From Paramecium tetraurelia (Eukaryota > Ciliophora > Oligohymenophorea > Peniculida > Parameciidae), in contig NW_001799067.1 of assembly GCF_000165425.1 (NCBI RefSeq), positions 378,867 through 442,866 on the forward strand: 64,000 bases of DNA, written 5' to 3'. Position numbers and translations under genes: made by a program. The notes below the pieces were generated by a model. The model was not told the origin of the DNA. It saw only the letters and a list, made by a program, of their open reading frames with translations, and searched no databases. The stretch's first letter is position 1, and each line of letters opens with the position of its first letter. Positions 37,238 to 49,900 of the stretch are shown in pieces.

Positions 37238-38949
37238 ATGGGAACCTCACAATCAACAATGATCTTGGGTTAGCCTCTTAAGTAAACCAAAGTGGGAACA
37301 CACTACCCTGGAGGCATTTTGGAGAGAAAAATATAGTTAACAGATGAGCAAGTCACCACACTGACCAATTTTATTAGACTCAAAGAGAAGAATATGAGAC
37401 AACCAATTTTCCTTAAAATTCATGCTCTATAGAAGGATGACTCTGGAATCTTTTGCAATTCCAATAATACAATTAAAATCTATACCCAATTTAGTGAGAT
37501 TGACTTATCAAATGAAATACGAAGACGACGTATCGCCTCTCAACATTTTACCAACCAAGAATTGGTGTACAACTTAAAACTATTAATTGAAGCCATGGCA
37601 ATCTATCAAAGCTTTAACATTCATTATAACTTGTCCTCAAACACTTTACTTTTTGATACAATCATCAAAATCATGGATCCATACATATTCGATCTTAAGT
37701 CACCCCAATTACCGCATTACAAAGATCAATCTGGTTCTGTATTTTCCTCATGGCCAATAGGTATTATCCTATTGGAAATGATCACACTCAATTTACAGAC
37801 AAACCTAGTTAACATGGATGGAACTTTAAACACCTACCTATTTAGCAATTTATTAGAATAAATTGATGAACCTTATCTGAAACAATGTCTACTCTACATC
37901 TTTGGAGGAATCCAAAGACCTGATTACATACAATTACGAGATGAATTAAATGGATAAATTATAAGATTACTGCCAGCCTTCCAAATGCAACCAGAAAATA
38001 TGCAGCATCCTACTAATTTCTCTATTCAAGAATAATCTAAATATTATGAAGCTATCTCTTAACAATAACAAATAATCAAAACACAATCTAACCAACCACT
38101 TCCACTCATTCCATTAGCTCAATCTAATTTAATTATCAATTCAAATAACATATCTTAAAAAAAAGAGAATATCACTCCCATTTCTACTACCAGATCTAAT
38201 AATTAAAGTGTCTTACAAGAAAAGATAGAATAAATCAGAGCCACCTATTTCAATCACAAAAATTAATAATAACCTTCATAAATGTATTTGTATCGCAAAA
38301 GTCCTGAAAAACAATCAGAAACCTCCTCTACAGGATCCGAAGATCTCAAATCCTTCTCCAACGGATTACAAATTGATCTATAATCGGATCCATTCTGCAG
38401 AGAGAGAGAATCTGATGTTAACACCTTATCTAAACAATTTAACTTCCAAAATGAAGAATATATCTGTGAAACCTATCTAGATGGCTCTATTTATGAAGGA
38501 TTTAAAAAGAATCAAAAAAAGAATGGATAAGGAAGTCTGTATTATAGTGATGGAGGCTTTTACATAGGATAATGGCAAAATGATGTGATGAATGGATATG
38601 GTTCATTATATTATCCTTCAGGCAAACTAGCATATCAAGGATGTTGGGTCAATGGAAAGTTTCAAGGCAAAGGAATGCTATTTAATGAAAATCCCAAAGA
38701 CTGTCAAGATATTAATTTTGAAGATTTTGACTCTATTAGTGATTGCTGGATCAGCTATTCAGGAGATTTTGTCCTTGATAAGAAATAGGGTAAAGGTGTA
38801 TTAATTTTCACCAATGGAGACAGGTATACTATAAAATTTATCTTAGATTTGAAGGCCAATTTAAAGATAATATGATCAATGGTCCAGGCACATTTAAATC
38901 AGGCAACAAAGTAATTTCTAGCATTTGGTCAAAAAATATGATTATGTGA
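37238..38949 (+). CDS. Pseudokinase-like domain plus MORN repeats
   Basis: 562 residues; one intron at 38824-38846. Residues ~60-230 resemble a kinase C-lobe: 'IEAMAIYQSFNIHYNLSSNT' (HRD region without the Asp), 'IKIMDPYIFDL' (in place of DFG), and 'SSWPIGIILLEMITL' (subdomain IX). ATP-binding motifs are absent, so it should be inactive. A Gln/Ser/Asn-rich linker follows, then four or five MORN repeats ('YEGFKKNQKNGQGSLYYSDG', 'YIGQWQNDVMNGYG', 'GKGVLIFTNGD'). MORN repeats bind lipids or scaffold cortical structures. The ATG lies only 8 bp from the divergent start of the preceding gene. Confidence 0.78.
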
Positions 38950-39026
38950 CTTCTAACATCAAATAGTTTATAAAATAAATTTAATAAATTATTGATAAGA
39001 TATAGATTAAAATAACAAAGAAATTA

Positions 39027-40484
39027 TCATTTTCTATTAAACGTTCCTATTGGATGATTACGAATTAGTAAACCAATACAATCAGAGAAGTCTATATAAT
39101 TAATTAAGAGACTTTAAACATGTTAGATGAAGAAGTTTTAAGCATAACTGAAATTAAATTACATCTGATTGACATTCTGAATTTTTATTAAAGCATCACA
39201 TCCTTTTCTTTGTAATACTATTTCAATTTTTTCTTTTTCAAAATACTAAATTTTTGAAATAATCTCAAAAATCTAAATTAAAAAAATCTTCAATTGACTT
39301 TTAAACGAGTAAATATTGAAATTCTATTCACAACATACTATTTCTATATTTAACTCAGGAAACAAGTATTTTTTATAAATATGTATTAATTTAGATATGA
39401 TTGTCTTTAAATCTATTCTCTTAATTACTTTATTATTTAGCATCAAAATAGAAAGAACCCCCCAATTAAACAATTTTTTATGTTTAAAATCTTAATTGGA
39501 CTTTAAGAAATATTCAAGTTTCAATTATTCTTTTTCGATATCTATTTATTTCTTATCTTATATATCTATATCTTATAAAATAATCAAATAATTCTATTAT
39601 TAGAGATCAACTTTGCAATATTTTATTTAGAAAGTTTGTTTTTTAAAAGTAATAATCAAATATCCATTATTTTCTAATTTTTGAGATAATAATAGTGATT
39701 CAAACGACTATTTTTTTTCTGTTGTATATGATCTCATTAAACTTCTTGCATTGCATCCATCGCAATAGTATTCATCAAAGCCAGGAAACTATTCAATTTA
39801 ATGTCTTGTATTTAAATTGAACAACATTGTATCTTCTGATAAAGAAATTTTAAAGTATGGTCTCTAAATGATAAAAGAATAGGCATCCTCAAGCTTATTT
39901 TCTTATAAATTTTAAATAAAACTTAGTCGAGATCTAGATTCATAATAGTGAGCAGTAACCAGAGTCATTAATGCTCCAAAAAATGCCATTCCAATTAGTA
40001 AAGAATCAACTTAATTTGATTAATATATAGTAACTAATATGCGTAAAATTAAATGGCTGGTCACCTAAATTATCGCATGACTAAAGCTTGATATTATGTA
40101 TAAAGCTGCCTGTAATTGCATGATCACATTTCCATATGCATAAAATTCACTTGTTGTTGCTGTAGAGGAATCTACATCCAACTATATAAATCCCAACATA
40201 ATATTGGTAAATGTTATTCCTAATTGCAAGAATTATATTTTTTTCATTGTTATAATCGTAACATATTCTAAAATGGTAATTAATGTCAAGACAATATATA
40301 TGTATTAGCTTTCTATGGTACGGGATGTTGATTAAATTATTATTGTAATTACATTACAAACAAAGGTTAAAATGAGCGTACATATAAATACAGGTTTTTT
40401 AATAGATAGAGATCTTTCTAATTAATACTATTTCTCAAGTTCTGAATTCTCAAAAATCATAAAACACTTTTGCATTATTTACAT
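39027..40484 (-). CDS. Membrane protein with cytosolic regulatory tail, intronless
   Basis: 485 residues (or 482 from the second Met at 40475). Five or six hydrophobic segments occupy residues ~30-190 ('FICTLILTFVCNVITIII', 'LLIGMAFFGALMTLVTAHYY'), followed by ~290 cytosolic residues. Features there: 'PGFDEYYCDGC', a PAS-like stretch ('LENNGYLIITFKKQTF') and a region rich in Ile/Lys/Gln. The layout resembles the degenerate multipass sensor proteins common in Paramecium, which look like histidine-kinase or cyclase relatives without catalytic residues. No H-box or G-box found. Confidence 0.7.
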
Positions 40485-41081
40485 TTTTATTTTATTTCTG
40501 GAATAATGTATCTATTGATGAGTATTAATATTAAATGATATTGCATTTATTTTCTTCTTACAGCGTTGAAATGTTGGATGAAATTCTGCTAGAATAGACT
40601 TAAGTAAATATAGAGGAAGTATTTAAATAAAACATGGTATTTATAGAATTAAGATTAAATAATATAACTTTAAAGAAGTACAATCCTCCATTATTTATAC
40701 GACTTAAATAATTACGAAATATTTTTATTTTTAAATTTAGGAATTTATTTAATCATCTATTATCAATGTAAGAAATTAAATTATCAATAGATTTTTTTGA
40801 ATATCTCGTTTTTACAAATAATTAGAGCTCATATTAAATTCCTATAATATTTTATAATATTTCAAATATAATTATTAATATTAATAAATATATTATTAAA
40901 ATGATAAAGTCGATGTAAAATTTTAAGGTTTATGTTTATTTATTGTTTCCATTATAAACATATTTTTCTTGTATTTGTCAAAAATTTTGTAATTGTTGCT
41001 TAATGTTATGGAGAACATGAGATTAAAATTATCAAATTAATTTTATATTCAAAAATACCTTCTTAATATACACAATATTAT
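40485..41081. other. AT-rich spacer with open frame 40571-41020
   Basis: A plus-strand frame of 149 codons from ATG 40571 is open ('MLDEILLEQTQVNIEEVF'), but it becomes increasingly AT-driven (Ile/Asn/Phe) and no domain is visible. I rate it as possible but unproven; otherwise the region is intergenic. Confidence 0.3.
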
Positions 41082-43986
41082 TCATTTAGACTCTTCTAGA
41101 AAGATTTTAAAGGCTATAAGAAGGGGCTTTTTACTACTATATTCAGAAGCTATTTTTCTGTTCAAAACATTGAGTATTTTTTACCATTTTTATTTATCAA
41201 TTTCATCCATTTTTATCTCATTTAATCTTTTCAGTTATTCAGTATAAACTGATATCCAGTTTTCCTTTAATTGTTCATAATTTTATTCAGCATCTGTATT
41301 ATCTATTGGTTATGAAATTAATAATACTTTTGACTTTTAGGAACTTATTTTATTAAGCATCACTGAAAAGCTCATGTTCCATACATAATATAGAGAATCT
41401 GTCAAAAGAAAGATTTTTTTCATCATCCTCTACTAAATCAGCGTATTCTTCAAAAATTTCTTCAAATTTTTCTTCTTCAAACTTATCTGGTTCAATATGT
41501 CTAATCAAAAGAAGCCATTCATCTAAATTGCACATTCCATTTCCATCAAGATCACATGCAGCAAATGCATTAATAACATATAATTTAGTTTTTTCTACAT
41601 TGTTTCTAAATATGGTTAATACTCTTATCATAAGCAGATCAAAATCAACTATCCCTGCTTTGTTGATGTTTTTTGGATCATGTTCTTTTTAATTTTCTAA
41701 ATCTTATTTTAAATAATTTAATTCCTCTTAAGTAAAATTAAAATTTTGTAACTACCCCAAATAGGCTAAGGCCCGGACATAAGGAATATAATGTTTTTAT
41801 TCCTGTTCATTATCTTTAATAGTGATACCAAGATTTTAAATACTATGAACATATTCTAAGGCTTCCAAATATCTTTATAGTTCTTCAACTCTATAGTTTG
41901 ATTTTTCCTCTAATATATTCATAAATTTAGCAAATATATTAACTCTGACGATTTGCACATATTTCCTAACTGACAGCACAAGTATCATAAATCTTTGTTC
42001 AGTAACCTTAGTGTATCCAAATTGTTGTAAATAGTAATTATAAATATATGCTGCCATATCTTAATCTCTTAATAGTTTATTCTCTTTTTAATTTGCTATT
42101 TTTTCTAAGTAAAAGGTAGATATCATTTTGAGGACTAGCTTAAGAGGCAGGTAATTATTGAATTTTCCTACTGACTTAGATTTGAGTTTTTCAATAAGCA
42201 ACTTTGATTAATTTTTTTAGAAATCATAACTAATTGTCACCTAATTTTAATTATATTTAGTTTACTTTTTATCCTAATTGTGGGGCAATCTTTTTAATTT
42301 TCCTTTAAACCAATGTATTTTATTTTTAATTTTATGGTTTCTTCTCTTATTAAGCAAGTACTTAATTGAGATCCATAGCATCTGACATAATTTAGTTTTC
42401 AAAATCTGAAACTTTAATATGTAGATTAGTGATTTAATCAATAAATTTAGAATTTTGTTCTTTGAGCTCCCTATTTTAATTCTCTAACTTATCATTAATG
42501 GTTTTTAATTCCTCTATTGCTGAATTACTGTTTTTAATAGTATTTTCTAGTTAAATTAATTTTGTTCCTTATAATTTAATAAATGTGATCATATTTTTAA
42601 CTTTGATATTATTCATTGATGTTTATTAAGGTTATTTTTCAATAATTATGGAGGTTCTCTTAGTATTTGTTTTAATGGATGTTTACCTTACAAGTTAGGG
42701 TGTATTATTTGGTATTCCAGATTGAGACATCTAACTATCCACGAACTTAACTATCTCTTCTTCATTTAATTTATCAATTGCATTGATGTTTAAAAAAGAA
42801 ATGTTTGTTTAAGATAAATCACCTTCTGTTTTATCTTTTGGAATATTAAAGAAGTCGATAAAATTAATAGCTTGATCACATATATCTTAGTTCAGATCAT
42901 CAAACTTTTTCTCTGTCAAATTTAAATGCGTTTAAACTTCTTTGGTTGTTGTGTAATTGAGAAGGAGATCTAATCCTACTTATGATTCTTTTTCCCTTGT
43001 TTCGACAATCCTTTCAGTATTAAATTCTATTTAATTCAATTCTTTTTCTTCTTCATCTTCTTCTTCTGTAATTGATGGAGAAGAGTCTTCTTATTGCTCT
43101 TCGATCAAGGAAGAAAATTTGTTTTCTTTATTTGAAGTTGTGTTACCTTGTTAACTTATGTTAGTATTGGATCCAATTTATTGGCTTTAATATACTGAAT
43201 ATCTTATTTATTAAGTAGACTATCTATGATCTTTGTGTGCTTTATTTTCTAAGTAATCAATTTTTCTTTGTAATTAAAGAATTTCAAATCCTAATTCTTT
43301 GATCTTCCTGTTTTTAATAAGAATTTCATTTTGTTTTAACTCTAATTATTGTTTTTACTAATTAATTTTAGCTCTTAAATCTTTCATATCGTTTTCGTTT
43401 TGTTAAATCTGCATTAATTGATTTTTGTTTTAAGACTTTAATGAAATCAGCTATTTTTCCATATCTTCATGTGCCCAAACATGATTAGTGTTCATTCTAA
43501 TTATTTCATCTATTTTTTATATTTCTAACTGTTTTTCATGTAATGTTAATTAATATTTTTGATCTGATATTTACTAATTTAACTCTCTCATAAACGTGTC
43601 AAATAAATTAGCCATTTCTTTGCATTCTTCAGTAAAAAAATTTCTAATATATTATTCTATCTTCTATAATAAATCTGCTCTATTATTTTAATTTATTTAT
43701 TGTAAAAGAAGTTTTTCAGCTTATTTAGTTTATATACGTTTAGACCCATTACTTTTTTGATGCAACACCTTTTCGCAAGTATTAAATAAGAAGTATTTAT
43801 CAGGAGGTGAACTCTAAGTGGTCTTGATTTGATTTCTGAATGAGAGACAACTATCAATGGAATGCATCAAAGAATCACTTTACAATTATTAAGACTTATT
43901 CCTTTCATGCATAAAATTTTAAGTTCCTTCTTAATATAATGGTATTTACTTAATCTATTTTTGCATTTATCATAAAAGTCACTCAT
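41082..43986 (-). CDS. EF-hand coiled-coil protein
   Basis: About 900+ residues with several introns (the clearest 20 nt at 43930-43949; others at 42290-42330 and 41290-41310). Most of the protein is coiled coil (about 100-250 and 500-650) separated by an acidic linker with 'DSSPSITEEEDEEEE'. Toward the C-terminus lies one canonical EF loop, 'DLDGNGMCNLDE', in a helical domain ('AFAACDLDGNGMCNLDEWL'), followed by a second weak one. The end is a short basic helix. The combination suggests a Ca2+-responsive cytoskeletal or ciliary protein. I do not recognise the family. Confidence 0.75.
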
Positions 43987-45322
43987 TATTTTTTATGTGT
44001 CCACTGATTTGATTAGATCAGTCTATGATGTTTTTATTCTTTTCTCTGATTTGATAGAATGTTATTTGCTCAAACATTTAGTATGTAAAGATGGCTGCAA
44101 AGCCTTTTGGTTAAAATTATTTCTAGCTTCCATGAAAAGTAATAATTTAAATAGTTTAATAATCAAATGCTCTAAAAGGGGAATGTTATTTAAATGAAAA
44201 ACAAGAATAATTCAATTTTTGGGAAGCAAATCGCACTAGCAACATCTATATTGTGTCTATTACTATTTATTAAGTGAGCAGCAAACTTTGAACTTATAAT
44301 TGATAGAACTCTAAGGATTTCATTAAATACTTTAAAGATCAATAATTCTATTTTGTGCAAAGATTGTTGAAAGTTATCGTTGGACTTTATTAAAGTGTGT
44401 TTATTTTATGAAAATGCCATACTTGAATAGAACTTTGGATAATAAGGAAAACCATTTCTATATTACTATGATTATAATAAAAATTATACACTATTAGTTT
44501 ATATCGAATTTTAAGCGAATAAACACCTAAAAGAATTAAAATATTTGTATAATACTATGCAATTGCTAATTACTATTTTGATCATTAATTTTAAAATGCC
44601 TACCAAAGAGATAACACGTTTTTAAGAAGCTTGAACTAGTCTTGTCTAAAGTAACAAAACATAGACTAATTTAGTCAATAAATATGAGGTATAAAATTAA
44701 TTTATATGTTCAGTAGTGATTTATTATTGATGTTCAAGAAAGTAATTACCTTATAAGATATAATATTAAGTCTCATTTAATATTTAGTTGCATATTTAGA
44801 CCTGTTAATTTTTTAGTACTACTGAGATTTTAATTTGTTTTATTTTTTATTTAGGATCTTACACAGAATATAACTTGAATCTTTTTATTTTCATAAAGGA
44901 TAGGAGAAAAATCAAGAAAGTCTACTAAAAAGAAGCAAAAATTAATGTATAGAAACAAACTAGAGGACAAATAAGCTAAAAGATATAGCAATTAAAAAAT
45001 TTCTTCTTTTTAAGATTTGATTATTTTTGAATTTATCATTCTAGATCATTTTTTTTTAATTAATCAAATATTGACTATGAATTCATTTACTCTATAATAA
45101 TCAAAAAAAGGGATGTGGTGAATTTTGTAATTTCCTTTTGAATTTTTAAAGTATCTCATCAAGTACAGTGAATGCAGTTCATGTGGTTTCAATTATAATG
45201 GAATTTTGTGGATATGTGTCTACTACGACAGTATGCATGGTGTAGTAATTCTTATTTAAAGTGGAAAGCTTTTAATGTTTAGAATAAATAAAATATTAAT
45301 AATTATAAAGATTATCATCAAA
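43987..45322. other. 1.3-kb region without a confident gene
   Basis: Two frames look partly coding on the plus strand: 43997-44197 (66 codons, 'MSTDLIRSVYDVFILFSDLIE', hydrophobic) and, after a possible 22-nt intron near 44255, a stretch reading 'SIILFCAKIVESYRWTLLK'. They do not join cleanly. The first overlaps the promoter of the EF-hand gene. This could be a spliced small membrane protein or a decaying copy. Confidence 0.3.
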
Positions 45323-46772
45323 ATGCAGTAAAGGACATCATCTAACTAAAAGATCTTTAATAACTAATACTAAATAATCAAAAAGCTATCTTCAGGTTCT
45401 TTTGGAGTAGTTTTTTTGGGAGTTGACCTCTTAACTAAATAAGAGGTGGCTATTAAGGTTGAAAAAGAAGAAAATGAAGAAGTGCGTTCATTAGAAAGGG
45501 AAGTTTAAATACTTAAGAAATTGGACGGTGCTGAAGGGTTCCCAAAATATTTTTGGTCAGGTGAAGATCAAGGCTACAACATTCTGGTTATTTAATTGTT
45601 GGGGAAGGATTTGTCCTATCATTTTAAGCAATTAAAAAAATTCTCTCTCAAAACTGTCCTCACTATAGGGATTCAAGCAGTATAGATTTTGGAGAGATCT
45701 CATTAAAAAGGTGTCATTCACAGAGATTTGAAACCTGAAAATATGATATTAGGAATTGGGAGAGAGATCTCAAAGTTATATTTAATAGACTTCGGAATAA
45801 GTAAAATATATCGAGATTCAAATGGGAAACACATGTATCGAACATATTTTATTTTATAATTTAAGATCGTTCAAAGATCAAAAATCTTTCTTAGGTACGA
45901 CTCGATATGCGTCGATAGCGGCACATTTAGGACATGAACTGGGTCGCAAGGACGATTTAGAATCCTTAATGTATATTCTCTTGTATTTTTTAAGAGGGTA
46001 GTAAATTATTTATTAAATAAGATAGTTACCTTGGTAAAATATGGTTAATGTGACTGATGAAGAACGAACAAAGAAAGTGGGAGAGATGAAACTATCGATG
46101 GAACGTGAAGTTTTTAAAGATTAGCCGGGTGAGCTACAACGCAATTTTGAGTACTCATCAAATTTCACATTTAAGTTATATAAGAAAACTTTAATTTAAA
46201 TAGGAACCAAATTACAAAATGATAGTATAAGAATTTAGAAGAGCAGCTGAATCTTCAAATATATCAATTGATGGCAATTTTGATTGGACAGAAATTAAAT
46301 AATCCACACATTATTAGACAGACTCTAATCAAAATTAAAGCAGAAACAACATACCTACGAATTCTAATGAAATGAAAAAATCTATTGAAAAACAACTCTC
46401 AGTTATTTAACATAGGTATATATTCATAGTTATTACTTCTAAGCTCTAATAATTTATTGGCTCCTCCTCCTTTAGGTTCTGCTCGAGGAACCTTCTAAAG
46501 AGATGACATCAGAAAGAACTCCAGTCTTACTCAATAAAGCAGTATTAATTATTGCTAATCTCTCAATCCAAATTACTAAAAATCTATCTGTGAGGAACCT
46601 CTTTAAGAGGATAATCGTTATTATGATTTTGATAGTGTTGAAATAAGCGAAAATTATAAGGCAGACTCTAGTTTGTACAACAAATATCATAAAATTAAAC
46701 TGGGAATTTTTGTGTAAATTTATTTTTAATTAAATTAGACATTTTCTCCCAAAACAAATCAAACTTAAATGA
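45323..46772 (+). CDS. Casein kinase 1 family protein kinase
   Basis: 438 residues; introns near 45834 (31 nt), 46000 (24), 46152 (25), 46414 (28) and 46712 (25) give an exact codon count. CK1 hallmarks: '[15 protein letters not shown]', '[10 protein letters not shown]', '[13 protein letters not shown]', 'YLIDFGISK', then '[19 protein letters not shown]' and '[20 protein letters not shown]' with 'PWQN', and the family's '[11 protein letters not shown]'. A Ser/Asn/Gln-rich C-terminal tail of ~130 residues is added, as in many CK1s, where it is autoinhibitory. CK1 acts in vesicle transport, signalling and, in ciliates, large kinase expansions. Confidence 0.93.
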
Positions 46773-46972
46773 ATTTTATCTATTTATATAACTTAATTAG
46801 ATAATCTTAAGTATATATATCTATTTGTACGTGTATGTATAATATTAAAGGTCTTCAAACTATCGAGTAATTAATATCTTGTTTATAGAGTATTCTCAAA
46901 ATAAATTTATATATAAGTCAAAAATATAATATATTATAATTCATTATAAATTATAATAAATTACATGATTTA

Positions 46973-49900
46973 TCACTTTTTTTCAATTAATGGTAAACTC
47001 AATTAATTACGAGCACTTTTTGGTGATAATTGTCTTGCCTTCTTTATATTATCCACAACAAAGTTTCGACTCAAAGTCATCGACATCTGAATTTATGATT
47101 ATTATAATTATTTATTATCAACCAGTGATTACTTAATCTAAGGAGGAACGTACCTTGGTAATACACCTCTAATGGAATATGACCTAAATTTAATATAAAT
47201 GAATTACCAATACATATCTTCAGTTTAAATTATCAATTTACCTTTTCTAATCTTACCATATTCAACAGGTGTAAAACTAATAATAAAAGTAGTTCCCTCT
47301 CTTCCATAAGGTTCTAAGTCTCCGATTTTTGGGATGACCGAAAATTCAGCATCTGACTCAGGAGAAAAGGCTGCTGTAAATTTACTATAGTTTTTTGTTT
47401 TATTCGTTAATTTAAATGAAACACTGGTTGTTTTATTTAGTGGAGAACTAATTAAAATTGTATCATCTTCTTCGGGTTCAGTAGCTTCAAGCTATATTTT
47501 GTATTTCCATCTTCCGCCTGATTGTCTAAGCACAATAAACTCCATAGATGTCTTAAAGGGTTTCATAGGTTGAAACCTTACAAAGTAAAGCAAATTATCA
47601 TGAGGACTGTCGAGGTGATTCTTTAGACACTTGATAGTAAAGCATTTCTAAATCATAGTCTATAAATCCAAAGGCATCCCACCTAATTCATAGTCAAATT
47701 TATCATCTGCTTACAAACTCTATGCAATTCCTTGTAACCCTACTTTGATTTCATCTTCCCATTTTTCTCTACATTTAGCTTTGAAATGAAATAGAGTCTA
47801 AGTTGAGACAGATTCAGTAACTCCCTTAACTGGGAAATGCCATTATATCTTCTCATTCATTGAGATGACTACTTCACAGTAATAGCTTGTAATTTCTCTG
47901 GGTACAAATGAGAAAGGGACTTGAAGCACATTCATTCCTGGAACAAGAGTTTTATCGTTTTTTTGATTTCTAACAAGCAATAATTTAAAGACTTCTTGGT
48001 TATGACCTTCAGCGTCTAATGAAATAGAAACCTAAATAGGTTCTTTGAATGGATTTTTAAAATGAATGACTGAACTATAGTCTTTGTTTAATCCAATACT
48101 AACAGTGGTTGCTGGGAATTTAGTGGGAGGTAATCCGCTTCCGAAGACTAAATAATGCCATTTGCCAATTGGTGAAGTAAAAATGATATCTGATTATTCG
48201 ATGATATCTAATGAAGATGGAGTATATCTCAAAGCAACCTTTAAAGAATCATATGGTTGTATATGTAATTCATCTGGATATATATCGAAATTAGTAGGAT
48301 TAGTAATTCTGCATTAGACTTGAATCTTTTAATCAGAAGGATTCTCAAGGACGACAACCTGTTGTTCAACCTTACCCAACGAGGCTTTTAAAACATTCAA
48401 TCTGATAATGGGTTGATCTTCACATGTGAGAATGAATTCATACCAGACTTCTCCTAATAATCTATTCACAAATGCAACACTGCCTCTCCATCTTCCAATT
48501 TTTAATGGAGCAAAGGTTAATTCATATGCAGCCTCTTTTCTAGCTCCAATTGCAAACTGCTCTTCACCAATTAAACCTTCTCCATTAATCATAACCTCAT
48601 AAATTGCAGTTTCTGTAAGAGGATTGGCAAGGGTTAATTGAATAACAGTGGCTTATCTAATCAAACAAGACACTTCAAGTGTTTGAACTGACTTTGGAGA
48701 CTCAGTATTCATGAATACTGTGTACCATAAATAATGTCCTTGTTCATCAGTAAATGTGATTGATCCTGTATATTAACCACTTAAGACTGGTTGTACTTAC
48801 AAGACATAAGTGGCTTTCTTTTACGGTTAAACGACTATTTAGGATGGTCCTGTCGCATAGATCAAATCTGTATCGACAGCATAAATGATTGCTTTATCAG
48901 TTGGATTCTTCAATTCGATTTCCTTCTTAGTAATTTTTCTTGCTTAACAATTCAGAATTATATGTTCCTCTGCTACTGGTTCTTCCCCATAGCCTTTAAG
49001 ATCATACTCGAAAACATCGTTGGTTGTTGGATTTGTTAATACCAACTTGGCTTCACTCTCCTACAACCAAGATGGACTAAAAGAAATTGGGAAGTTGCTT
49101 GTGGCCTTTTTTTTGACAAAGAAGTCTCTCTAAGGACAGGAGAATAACCCTTTGGATTCTGATAGTTACACTTTTATTTACCAATCCCTGTCTGTCTGAT
49201 TTACTATAGGGATTTCTTAGATTACAGATTATCTAGCAGGTACTCTAAATTCTAACATAGCCTTAACAATCTTAGGTAATACTATTGCAGATAATTTATA
49301 TCTTCTAATATCGAATTTATTTCTTAGAGTTAGGATTACACTAAAATCTTTTGTAGCATTTTTGAATGCATATAGAATGGGTAGTTTACAATCAATATTC
49401 TCAGTTCCTGGTTTCTTTGTTTATTTGTTTAAATCAGTTACTTATAAAGTGGGAGGAAGATTCAAGTATTGTGTTTGTGGATAAATTTCTACTTCGAATG
49501 TTATGATATCCAAATTAGAACCTGGGAAGTTGAGCTTAGATGCTGTTAAAGTTGAGGCCTATTTATCTCCTTTTATCTATCTGTATTTTTATTTCATCTA
49601 AACCAATTATTGAATTTGGCTGCGAGCTCGAGCCAACTATTCATTTCTGAATGGAATTGTATATGAAATCGTTTAGGTACTATCAACATACAATGATTTG
49701 TCAGGCTTGAATTCTCCAATAATATTGGGCAATTCAACTGTCCCTTATAAATCATGTTGGAATTCACCTACGTTTGGATCCGTAAAAATAAGTGAACATT
49801 TGTGCGTATCTATTGTTAATGGAATATAGGTCAATGAAAAGTTTATAGTTTAATTCTTTCTAATTCTTTGCTTATCAATTGTACAGAAGAAAGAAGGGAA

